Below, piece after piece: positions 8,304-14,941 of a stretch of 14,941 nucleotides of DNA; the stretch's first letter is position 1; every line of letters starts with the position of its first letter. The notes under the pieces are model-generated. The model saw nothing but the letters and a program-made list of their open reading frames with translations, did not search any database and was not told where the DNA came from. The DNA is from an uncultured Ruminococcus sp. (GTDB lineage: Bacteria; Bacillota; Clostridia; Oscillospirales; Ruminococcaceae), in the NCBI GenBank assembly GCA_900550695.1, contig URTF01000052.1, positions 1-14,941 on the forward strand, read 5' to 3'. A program made the position numbers and the translations under genes.

Positions 8304-9667
8304 TTCTGATCTCCGACGGGAACTCTGTCATCGGTGAGGAACAGCGTGAACTGTCCGTTCCAGCGCAGAGGCACTGTACCCGTTTCACCGTGTCGGTTTT
8401 TCGCAACGATGCACTCCGCAAGGGTCGGGTCGGGGCATTTTTCCTTGTTGTAGTAATGGTCACGGTAGAGGAACATTACAATGTCCGCGTCCTGCTCGAT
8501 AGAACCCGATTCACGAAGGTCGGAGAGTACGGGGCGTTTGTCCGTTCTCGATTCGACCGAACGGGAAAGCTGTGAAAGCACGATAACGGGAACGTTGAGT
8601 TCCTTTGCCATAAGCTTCAGCTGACGTGTGATCTCGGAAATTTCCGTTACACGGTTGTCGATGCGCCTGCCCGAACTCATGAGCTGGAGATAGTCGATGA
8701 TAACAAGTCCGAGGTTCTTCATTCGCCTTAGCTTTGCTTTCATCTGCGTAACGGTGATGCCTGCCGTGTCGTCAAGGTATATCTGCATTCCCGAAAGACG
8801 CTCTGCGCCATCGGCAAGCTTTGTCCAGTCGTCGTCCTGGATCGTGCCTTTGAGAAGCTTTTCGCTCTCGACAAGGCTCTCGGACGAAAGCATACGGGTG
8901 ACAAGCTGCTCGTTCGACATTTCGAGCGAGAAAATGACGACCTCCTTGTCGTTCCTGTGACGGCAGACGTTTGCGGCAATGTTAAGTACGAACGAGGTCT
9001 TACCCATAGCAGGACGGGCGGCAACGATAAGCAGGTCGGATTTGTTAAGACCCGTTATAACGCCGTCAAGCTTTGAAAAGCCCGAACCCATTCCGAGGTA
9101 TTTTTCTCTGTCCTCGCCCGATTTTTTTGAGATATCGTCATAGGCTTCGATAACAACGTCCTCGATCTTTCTCAGACCGTCCGCATCTCTGCCCTGACGG
9201 ATATCGAAAATTTTCTGCTCGGCAAAATCGAGCATCATCTCCGCACTTTCCTCACCGTTGCGGCACATATCCATTATCTCTTTTGATGCCGTGATGAGCG
9301 AGCGGAGATAGAACTTTTCCGCAACTATTTTGCAGTAGCTTTCGATATTCGCCGTTGACGGGATACCTTGGCTTATCTCAACGAGATATTCCTTTCCTGC
9401 GGCGGCATTCTCGAAAATTCCCTCTTTTACGGCTTCATCGAGAACAGTTACAGCGTCCGACCTTACACCCATTGCGAAATTCCGTGTTATTATGCTGTAA
9501 AGCTCACGGTGCATCGAAATGTAGAAGCTCTCGGATTTGAGGTAGTTCATCGCCGTTGAGAGAGCGTCGGGGTCGATGAGCATAGCACCGATAACGCTCT
9601 GCTCCGCATCAAGGCTGTACGGAAGCTCGTTCGCCGAAAATTCGCCGAGGTCGATATTGCCGGCCAT
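8300..9667 (-). CDS. dnaB: Replicative DNA helicase DnaB (B. subtilis DnaC type)
   Basis: This is the hexameric 5'-3' helicase that unwinds DNA ahead of the replication fork and recruits primase. The 455-residue protein has the N-terminal domain (about 15-120; SLDAEQSVIGAML is its typical opening). A linker leads to the RecA-like domain with Walker A ARPAMGKTS (217-225), Walker B LVIIDYLQLM (321-330) and LSDLRESGSIEQDAD (381-395). Length is normal and the Walker A and other common intein sites are uninterrupted. ATG at 9667 shares one base with the rplI stop (TAATG), and GAGG inside the end of rplI serves as ribosome site. The rplI-dnaB pair is a widely conserved Firmicutes arrangement. In B. 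subtilis nomenclature this gene is dnaC, and the helicase loader DnaB/DnaI is not present in this window. Confidence 0.98.
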   Translation of the reverse strand: MAGNIDLGEFSANELPYSLDAEQSVIGAMLIDPDALSTAMNYLKSESFYISMHRELYSIITRNFAMGVRSDAVTVLDEAVKEGIFENAAAGKEYLVEISQGIPSTANIESYCKIVAEKFYLRSLITASKEIMDMCRNGEESAEMMLDFAEQKIFDIRQGRDADGLRKIEDVVIEAYDDISKKSGEDREKYLGMGSGFSKLDGVITGLNKSDLLIVAARPAMGKTSFVLNIAANVCRHRNDKEVVIFSLEMSNEQLVTRMLSSESLVESEKLLKGTIQDDDWTKLADGAERLSGMQIYLDDTAGITVTQMKAKLRRMKNLGLVIIDYLQLMSSGRRIDNRVTEISEITRQLKLMAKELNVPVIVLSQLSRSVESRTDKRPVLSDLRESGSIEQDADIVMFLYRDHYYNKEKCPDPTLAECIVAKNRHGETGTVPLRWNGQFTLFLTDDRVPVGDQK

Positions 9668-10113
9668 TATTCCTCAACTACCTCAACTGTGATCTTTTCG
9701 GAAATGCCTGCGTGGAATTTGAGTTCGGCAGTGTATGTTCCGAATGCCTTTATTTCAGTGGAAAGAGAAACCTTCTTCTTGTCAACGGCAATGCCGAGCT
9801 GTTCCTTTACAACATCGGCAACGTTGCCTGCGGTAACAGAGCCGAAGAGCTTTCCGCCCTGACCTGCCTTGCACTTGATAACGACCTTCTTGCCCTTTGC
9901 CTTTGCGGCACTGTCAAGAGCCTCCTGCTTTGCAACGTCAGCCTTGTGCTGTTCGGAGGACTTTTTGCCCTCGAGAAGATTCATATTCTTTGCGTTTGCT
10001 TCAACAGCAAGTCCTTTTCCGAGGAGAAAGTTGCGGGCATAACCGTCCGAAACCTCTTTTACCTCACCTTTTTTTGCTGTTCCCTTAACGTCCTGTAAGA
10101 AAATAACTTTCAT
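9667..10113 (-). CDS. rplI: 50S ribosomal protein bL9
   Basis: Ribosomal protein bL9 binds 23S rRNA near the L1 stalk and helps keep the reading frame. Starting at ATG 10113 the protein is 148 residues, the family norm, with the compact N-terminal domain MKVIFLQDVKG. The bL9 signature GEVKEVSDGYARNFLLGKGLA runs in two parts from about residue 16. A long Lys/Ala-rich connecting helix (about 40-75) joins it to the C-terminal domain ending in VEVVEE. AAAGGATG lies upstream of this ATG. An in-frame extension of 14 codons to 10155 is rejected because it lacks the conserved N-terminus and would cover the ribosome site. The gene follows gdpP by 44 bases. That gap contains an exact TATAAT (10144-10149) but no good -35 box, so an internal promoter is only possible. 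Confidence 0.98.
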   Translation of the reverse strand: MKVIFLQDVKGTAKKGEVKEVSDGYARNFLLGKGLAVEANAKNMNLLEGKKSSEQHKADVAKQEALDSAAKAKGKKVVIKCKAGQGGKLFGSVTAGNVADVVKEQLGIAVDKKKVSLSTEIKAFGTYTAELKFHAGISEKITVEVVEE

Positions 10114-10157
10114 TTTTACTGCATCCTTTCTACTATAAGTAATATTATATTTCAATT

Positions 10158-12149
10158 TTACGAAATGTTTTGGATATATTCGTCAATTGCGCTGATAAGC
10201 TCTGCCTTGGCTTCGGTAACTCTCACATCGTTGAGCTGAGCCGCCGCCATTGTCTGATGACCGCCGCCGCCGAGCTTTTCCATGATGATCTGGACATTCA
10301 TCGCACCGAGTGAACGTGCGGAAATGTTTACACCTGTCGGTATGCGGAAAATTACGAAGCTTGCGTCAACGCCGACGATTTCAAGCATCTGATCGGCAGC
10401 CTGAGCCGAAGCAACACGGATATATTCGTCCGCAGTGTCATCGACCGCAATTGCACATCGCTTGTATATCTCCGCATCGGCGATAAGCTTTGAACGCTTC
10501 TGTATGCAGGCCATCGTGTTTGCGAAAAGGTTCTTTACTGCGACCATATCCGCACCGAGCTTTCGGAGGAAAGCCGCCGCCTCGAACGTTCTAACGCCCG
10601 TTCGCATAACGAAATCCTTTGTGTCGAGCATGATACCTGCGAGCATAACGTCCGCATAGTAGCTCTGGAGCTTGTCGATGCCGGGGAAATACTGTATAAG
10701 CTCTGCCGTCATTTCACACGCCGACGAAGCGTAAGGCTCGTGGTGGAAAATAACAGCGTTGTCGATATAATTGACGACCTGTCTGTGGTGGTCAATGACA
10801 ACGACCTGCTTTGCGGCAGCATAGACCTCGGGGCTGTCGAGGAGATCCTTGTTGTTCGTGTCAACAATGATGAGGAGGCTGTTTGCGTCCATTTTTTCGA
10901 GAGCGTCCTCGGGCGAAATGAAAACGGGTTCTTCATCACGGAGATTTTCGTTAAGTCTGCCGATGATAGGCTTTGCAAGGTTGCGTTCAAGGTCAACGAC
11001 CATATTTACGGGGATATCGGGGCGAAGTATCCTTATCGCACCGCAAAGTCCTGCGCCCGAACCAACGCTGTCCATATCGCCGTTCCTGTGTCCCATAATG
11101 TAAACGGAGGACGAGGATTCGATAATGTCCGTAAGCGCCGCCGCAACGATACGTGTCTTGACCTTCGTGTGCTTTTCGATGCCCTTTGAAACGCCGCCGA
11201 AGAATTCATAGCCCTCTTCACGCTTGACAGCGGCTTGATCGCCGCCCCTGCCCTGCGCCATTTCAAGTGCCTGACGTGCGAACTGCTCGCTTTCTTCGAG
11301 ATCGACCGAGCCGATGCCAACGCCTATCGAGAGGGTTATCGGGGTCTTGCCCGTAACGGGGATAGCCCTGACTTCTTCAAGTATCTTGAACTTGTCCGCT
11401 ATCATAGCGTTGATGTATCTGTCCTCGGCAACGGCGAAAAAGCGGTCGGGAGCAAGCTTTCGCAGGATACCGTGCTTTTCTTCGAGGTATGTTTCGAGGA
11501 GCTTTTCTATCTGAATGAGGATATGCGACTTTTCCGATTCCTTTTCGTCCGAAAGAAGCTCTTCAAAATTGTCGATCGAGATCATCATAACGGACGGACG
11601 GAGGTTGTTCATCTCGGTCTGCAAATTGATAAGGTCGCTGATGTCCTCGAAGTAAAGGAGCGTGAGCGAGGAGATGAGCTTCGACTCGATGTCCGTCTTT
11701 TCGGTCGTTATCGCCGAGATGCGGAAGTGCGAAGCCTCAAAATCGACCGTAGTTTCCTTGTTCGCCATGACCTTGTCGAGGTCAATATCGATGACAGAAC
11801 GAATGTCAACGCCGAAAGCGTCGGCACTGTAGACATTTTCGCTGAACGAGATGTTGTACCAGACGATTATGCCGTCACTGTCGATTATCACCGCAGGCGC
11901 AGGGAATTTGTAAAGCGAGTCACGCTCGGTAACATTGAGCTGTGACTCCATTTCCGTCACGAAATGGTGAAGATTCTTCTGCGCCGCCGAAAACAGCGCA
12001 AGGAACGCTATCGCCGTCAGTGCCGTGATGCAGAGCATCATCCAGAACATCGCAGGCTGCGTTTCCGAAAGCGCAAACGCCGAAGCCATTGAAACGACAA
12101 CGAGCAGAATTGATACCAGCTTGAAAGCAAGCCATTGTTTTCCTGTCAA
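10158..12149 (-). CDS. gdpP: Cyclic-di-AMP phosphodiesterase GdpP (DHH/DHHA1 family)
   Basis: GdpP hydrolyses the second messenger c-di-AMP to pApA at the membrane and so influences potassium, osmolyte and cell-wall balance. The 663-residue protein follows the family layout. There are two N-terminal membrane segments (about 9-27 and 34-55), a PAS domain (about 83-150), and a degenerate GGDEF domain (about 184-310) with LAPDRF where GGDEF would stand. The DHH domain comes next, with H354, D358, D360 in GHRNGDMDS, D430, D453-H454-H455 and D509. The DHHA1 domain ends the protein with GGGGHQ (627-632). All metal-binding residues I can place are present, so activity is expected. No ATG fits the frame upstream of the membrane segments. 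TTG at 12149 lies nine bases after GGAGG and is the probable start. It precedes rplI and dnaB as in B. subtilis yybT-rplI-dnaC. Confidence 0.95.
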   Translation of the reverse strand: MTGKQWLAFKLVSILLVVVSMASAFALSETQPAMFWMMLCITALTAIAFLALFSAAQKNLHHFVTEMESQLNVTERDSLYKFPAPAVIIDSDGIIVWYNISFSENVYSADAFGVDIRSVIDIDLDKVMANKETTVDFEASHFRISAITTEKTDIESKLISSLTLLYFEDISDLINLQTEMNNLRPSVMMISIDNFEELLSDEKESEKSHILIQIEKLLETYLEEKHGILRKLAPDRFFAVAEDRYINAMIADKFKILEEVRAIPVTGKTPITLSIGVGIGSVDLEESEQFARQALEMAQGRGGDQAAVKREEGYEFFGGVSKGIEKHTKVKTRIVAAALTDIIESSSSVYIMGHRNGDMDSVGSGAGLCGAIRILRPDIPVNMVVDLERNLAKPIIGRLNENLRDEEPVFISPEDALEKMDANSLLIIVDTNNKDLLDSPEVYAAAKQVVVIDHHRQVVNYIDNAVIFHHEPYASSACEMTAELIQYFPGIDKLQSYYADVMLAGIMLDTKDFVMRTGVRTFEAAAFLRKLGADMVAVKNLFANTMACIQKRSKLIADAEIYKRCAIAVDDTADEYIRVASAQAADQMLEIVGVDASFVIFRIPTGVNISARSLGAMNVQIIMEKLGGGGHQTMAAAQLNDVRVTEAKAELISAIDEYIQNIS

Positions 12150-12158
12150 ATAAACGCA

Positions 12159-12163
12159 CCTCC
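12159..12163 (-). promoter_or_regulatory. Strong ribosome site that sets the TTG start of gdpP
   Basis: GGAGG, continuing as GGAGGTG, lies nine bases before TTG 12149. An ATG at 12165 lies upstream of this site, in another frame that stays open only 81 codons. The next in-frame ATG would remove part of the first membrane helix. Confidence 0.82.
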
Positions 12164-12196
12164 ATACGGGCGTAATTTACGGGGGAATTTTATGAA

Positions 12197-12240
12197 CCGC
12201 AGTTGCCTGCGGATATTATCTGCGGATATTATCTGAGGAT
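12197..12240. repeat. Small hairpin joined to a 13-base tandem repeat
   Basis: CCGCAG (12197-12202) and CTGCGG (12207-12212) form a perfect 6-bp inverted repeat with a four-base loop. The 13-base unit CTGCGGATATTAT starts in the right arm (12207-12219). It repeats exactly at 12220-12232 and is followed by a partial copy, CTGAGGAT (12233-12240). The whole lies in the gap between rnj and gdpP, upstream of the gdpP ribosome site. No T-run follows the hairpin on the minus strand and no clear promoter boxes appear here. The tandem duplication may come from replication slippage. Confidence 0.85.
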
Positions 12241-12251
12241 AAAACCATTAT

Positions 12252-12283
12252 TCTGTAGGGAACGGGTCTCCCGCCCCTACAGA
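12252..12283. repeat. Long palindrome after rnj
   Basis: A 9-bp outer stem (TCTGTAGGG at 12252-12260 with CCCTACAGA at 12275-12283) and a 4-bp inner stem (CGGG 12263-12266 with CCCG 12270-12273) close a three-base loop. Only a two-base/one-base internal bulge separates the stems. It begins about 14 bases past the rnj stop codon. The downstream strand reads AATAATGGTTTT, so the T-run is late and short; this could be a weak terminator, an RNA stability or processing hairpin, or a dispersed palindromic repeat. Similar GTAGGGGCGGG-type palindromes are, as I recall, common between genes in gut clostridia, but I cannot confirm copies elsewhere. Confidence 0.85.
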
Positions 12284-12296
12284 GGGGGGTACAAAT

Positions 12297-14447
12297 TTAT
12301 ATTTCCATTATAATAGGAAGTATCATCGGCTTTCTCTTCGTTTTCTGGAAGATGAATTCGCCGAGATCGTCCTTCATTCGGGTCTTTATCGTGTTCCATT
12401 CCCTCGTTCCCGAATCAAGGCAATCCGTGAGCGTGTTCGTGAGAATTTCCTTTGCCGCAACCATAAGCTCCTCCGATTCACGGACATATACAAAGCCTCT
12501 CGATACAACATCGGGACCTGCGAGGATAGTTCCGCTTTCAAGCTCGATAGTCGCAACTGCGATGATAAGTCCGTCCTCGGCAAGATGCTTTCTGTCACGG
12601 ATAACGATAGAACCGACATCGCCTACGCCAAGTCCGTCAACGAATACTCTGCCTGCCTGAACCTGACCCGTTATCTTCATATCAACGCCGTCCGATTCAA
12701 TGACGTTGCCGATGCTTGCGATGATAACATTGTTCGGATCCATTCCAAGGTCGATAGCAAGTCCCGACTGCTTTTTCAGATGCTTGTATTCGCCGTGGAC
12801 AGGGATATAATATTTCGGTTTGATGAGCGAAAGCATAAGCTTCAGCTCTTCCTGACAGGCGTGTCCCGAAACGTGAACATCGTACATCGACTCGTAAATG
12901 ACCTCCGCACCTGCACGGAGAAGCTCGTTTACTACCTTTGTAACAAGCTTTTCGTTGCCGGGGATAGGATTTGCACTTATTATAATGAAATCGTTCGGAG
13001 TTATCGTAACGTGCCTATGCTCGTTCATAGCCATTCGGGAAAGTGCCGACATAGGCTCACCCTGACTGCCCGTTGTGATAAGAACTATCTTTTCCGCAGG
13101 GAAACGGTTCATAGCATCAAGGTCGATGATAAGCCCGTCGGGAACTTTAAGATATCCAAGCTCGATAGCCGTTGAAATAACATTGAGCATACTTCTGCCG
13201 AAAACAGCGATCTTTCGGTCGTTTGCAACAGCGCAGTTCACGATCTGCTGAACACGGTGAATGTTCGAGGAGAATGTCGCAATGATGATGCGCTTTCCCT
13301 CCGCACGGTCGAAAAGCTTCACAAAGGAGTTTCCTACTGTCCGCTCCGAAGCCGTGTGACCCGGACGCTCTGCGTTGGTCGAATCCGCCATGAGCGCAAG
13401 AACTCCCCTGCTGCCAAGCTCGCCGAAACGTGCAAGATCGATGATGCCGCCCTCGATAGGCGTGAAGTCGACCTTGAAGTCGCCCGTGTGGACGATAACG
13501 CCTGCAGGAGTGTGGACAGCAAGTCCGACCGCATCGGGGATAGAGTGGTTCACACGGATAAACTCGACCGCCATACAGCCCATTTTAATAGTCTGACGGG
13601 GTTTTACAACGTTCAGCTTCGCACTTTCGAGAAGACCGTGTTCTTTGAGTTTGCCCTCGATAAGTCCGATAGTGAGCCTTGTTCCGTAAACGGGAATGTT
13701 CACCTTTTTGAGAAGATAAGCGAGCGCACCGATGTGATCCTCGTGTCCGTGGGTGATGACAACGCCCCTTATCTTGCCGGCGTTCTGCTCGATATATGTG
13801 AAATCGGGGATAACAAGGTCAACGCCGGGCATATCGCTGTCGGGGAAAGCAAGTCCGCAGTCAACGATGAAAGCATCGTTAGCGCACTCGAAAACGGTCA
13901 TATTCTTGCCGATCTCGTTAAGTCCGCCGAGTGGGATTATCCTCACGGGTGTGCGCTTTACGCTGCGGTGGTTAGTTCGGAAAACTCCCGTTGTGTCGGC
14001 AGCCTGCAAAGCCTCGCCGATATTCTGCGGAGCGTTATTAGCCTTGTTGTTCTGATCGTAACGGTTTTTGCTGTAGTTTTTCTGACGGTACTGCGGTCTG
14101 TTGTTCCTCTGCGGAGCGTTCGTGCGGACAACGGGAGCTGTCGGAGCTGCCGTTGCTGCGGAGATAGCTGCTCCGAGCGGATCACTCTCGGGAGTTATCG
14201 AAAGCACGGTCTGATGCTGATCCTGACGGTTTGAACGCTGTCTGTAGTTGTAGTAAGGCTTTTTGCCGTTTCTGTAATAATTCTTTTTCTGATAGCCGTT
14301 CTGATGATAACCGTTCGGACGGTTATAGCGTGAAGAGCTGTTCTGCGCCGACTGTTCGGGCGCTGTCTTGTCCTGTTTTTTCGGAGAGATTCTCTCGCCG
14401 TACATATTGACGGTAATGGTTTCAATCTCGTTTTCGTTGTTAGCCAA
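12297..14447 (-). CDS. rnj: Ribonuclease J with a long N-terminal extension
   Basis: RNase J is a zinc-dependent metallo-beta-lactamase/beta-CASP nuclease with endonuclease and 5'-3' exonuclease activity, central to mRNA decay and rRNA maturation in Gram-positive bacteria. From the TTG at 14447 the protein is 716 residues, against about 555 for B. subtilis RNase J1. The excess is a low-complexity, basic N-terminus (about 1-165) rich in Asn, Gln, Arg, Tyr and Lys. The catalytic part begins near VRIIPLGGLNEIGKN (168-182). It contains HGHEDH (233-238), HTGDFK (320-325), MADSTN (353-358), the beta-CASP motif HVSGHA (525-530) and PVHGE (549-553), then the C-terminal domain. GAGG lies eight bases before TTG 14447. 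An ATG at 14513 would add 22 residues but has no properly spaced ribosome site. Transcription probably starts near 14822. Confidence 0.95.
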   Translation of the reverse strand: MANNENEIETITVNMYGERISPKKQDKTAPEQSAQNSSSRYNRPNGYHQNGYQKKNYYRNGKKPYYNYRQRSNRQDQHQTVLSITPESDPLGAAISAATAAPTAPVVRTNAPQRNNRPQYRQKNYSKNRYDQNNKANNAPQNIGEALQAADTTGVFRTNHRSVKRTPVRIIPLGGLNEIGKNMTVFECANDAFIVDCGLAFPDSDMPGVDLVIPDFTYIEQNAGKIRGVVITHGHEDHIGALAYLLKKVNIPVYGTRLTIGLIEGKLKEHGLLESAKLNVVKPRQTIKMGCMAVEFIRVNHSIPDAVGLAVHTPAGVIVHTGDFKVDFTPIEGGIIDLARFGELGSRGVLALMADSTNAERPGHTASERTVGNSFVKLFDRAEGKRIIIATFSSNIHRVQQIVNCAVANDRKIAVFGRSMLNVISTAIELGYLKVPDGLIIDLDAMNRFPAEKIVLITTGSQGEPMSALSRMAMNEHRHVTITPNDFIIISANPIPGNEKLVTKVVNELLRAGAEVIYESMYDVHVSGHACQEELKLMLSLIKPKYYIPVHGEYKHLKKQSGLAIDLGMDPNNVIIASIGNVIESDGVDMKITGQVQAGRVFVDGLGVGDVGSIVIRDRKHLAEDGLIIAVATIELESGTILAGPDVVSRGFVYVRESEELMVAAKEILTNTLTDCLDSGTREWNTIKTRMKDDLGEFIFQKTKRKPMILPIIMEI

Positions 14448-14822
14448 TTTTTCAACCTCACTTTTCTTTTTATGGGGAAAAGCCGAATGAAATATCCGCC
14501 GCCGTACGTTCATTCCGCCGTTTCGGAAAAAATTATGCCGTGCATAAAGCCATAAAGCGTGAAAAAACGGTCGGGAGCGTTTTTAGCGGTGATCTCGGTG
14601 TTCCCATAGTGTTAAAATAGTATAAAAAATAAATTTCCGAGCAAAAAGCAGTAAAAACATTGCATCAAGGAAATATGTAGCCGAAACGTTCGTAAAGACG
14701 TAATATTAAAACAAGTTTCGGTGTGATAAAAACATTCAAGGGGCATACGGCGAAGTGGGAAAGGGGCGTTTTCCGCTCTTGTGGGAAGGACTGCCGATGC
14801 CTTATTCCGAACATAATTAATC
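14448..14822 (-). other. Predicted long 5' leader of rnj
   Basis: About 375 bases separate the predicted transcription start from the rnj TTG, far more than for any other gene here. On the minus strand the leader holds an inverted repeat CCGAAAC/GTTTCGG (14715-14721 with 14681-14687, 27 bases apart). It also holds AAAAACG/CGTTTTT (14578-14584 with 14563-14569, eight-base loop), a weak pause- or attenuator-like hairpin, and a tandem CATAAAGC pair on the plus strand (14543-14558). GAGG at 14456-14459 is the rnj ribosome site. I recognise no known riboswitch, and no coding sequence in it is supported. Whether it is a regulatory RNA is inference. Confidence 0.5.
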
Positions 14823-14828
14823 AGATTA

Positions 14829-14857
14829 ATTATATACCAATCCAATATATATGTCAA
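14829..14857 (-). promoter_or_regulatory. Consensus SigA promoter for rnj and downstream genes
   Basis: Read on the minus strand, TTGACA (14852-14857) and TATAAT (14829-14834) are both exact consensus and are 17 bases apart. A T-rich stretch (AAATTTTTC) lies just upstream and may act as an UP-like element. Transcription should begin near 14822. The remaining 84 bases to the window end (14858-14941) show no gene or other signal that I can support. Confidence 0.93.
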
Positions 14858-14941
14858 GAAAAATTTGTCGCAAAGTGCCTGTAATGCTAAACACCAATAA
14901 AACTATAGACAAAAAATCTGCGCAAAATCCATATATCAGAG

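Noticed and set aside
8300..9667. Possible intein in dnaB, a common insertion site
   Set aside because: The protein is 455 residues with uninterrupted Walker A, Walker B and C-terminal motifs, so no intein is present.
10144..10149. TATAAT upstream of rplI as an internal promoter
   Set aside because: The 16-18 base upstream positions give only CAAAAC or AAAACA, poor -35 matches, and the gap is A/T-rich, so I do not list it as a feature.
13257..14234. 325-codon plus-strand open frame inside rnj
   Set aside because: It is antisense to the RNase J catalytic region and its low-complexity N-terminus; I see no motif in it.
14665..14814. 49-codon open frame in the rnj leader that could be an upstream regulatory peptide
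   Set aside because: Its ATG is only about eight bases from the predicted transcript start and has no Shine-Dalgarno sequence. Composition is not protein-like.
14612..14857. 81-codon minus-strand open frame upstream of rnj
   Set aside because: Its first codon lies inside the -35 box, upstream of the predicted transcription start, and it has no ribosome site or family resemblance.
1..14941. Search for a defence system, mobile element, CRISPR, toxin-antitoxin, tRNA or rRNA
   Set aside because: All coding space is filled by recognised housekeeping genes on one strand, and the gaps are too short or lack the required structures.

Overview
The window is a compact, co-oriented block of bacterial housekeeping genes, all on the minus strand, so transcription runs from high to low coordinates. 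Gene content, Clostridia/Bacilli-type families (RNase J, GdpP, FtsH, RecG, HPRT) and A/G-rich Shine-Dalgarno sites point to a Gram-positive member of the Firmicutes. The Asn/Gln/Arg/Tyr-rich leader of RNase J and the gene order suggest a Ruminococcus-like gut clostridium (Oscillospirales); the genus is inferred from general knowledge, not from a search.

In the order of transcription: (1) 14858-14447 holds a near-perfect SigA promoter and an unusually long leader in front of rnj (RNase J, probable TTG start). (2) After a repeat-rich 147-base gap comes gdpP (membrane c-di-AMP phosphodiesterase, probable TTG start), then rplI (ribosomal protein bL9), dnaB (replicative helicase), tilS (tRNA-Ile lysidine synthetase), hpt (hypoxanthine phosphoribosyltransferase) and ftsH (membrane AAA+ protease). 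The rplI-dnaB-tilS-hpt junctions overlap by 1, 4 and 1 bases, which suggests translational coupling. A clear intrinsic terminator ends this run after ftsH. (3) recG follows, with a poor promoter candidate. (4) A consensus promoter then drives rimO, whose end overlaps pgsA by 17 bases. A short heptamer tandem repeat lies just past pgsA.

The layout joins two clusters that are separate in Bacillus subtilis: gdpP-rplI-dnaB (yybT-rplI-dnaC) and tilS-hpt-ftsH. The genes serve RNA decay, second-messenger breakdown, ribosome and tRNA maturation, DNA replication and repair, purine salvage, membrane proteolysis and phospholipid synthesis.

I see no phage, insertion sequence, CRISPR array, tRNA, rRNA, toxin-antitoxin or defence genes, and no convincing new system. 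The points most worth a second look are the long rnj leader, the two TTG starts with strong ribosome sites, and the palindrome and tandem repeats between rnj and gdpP.
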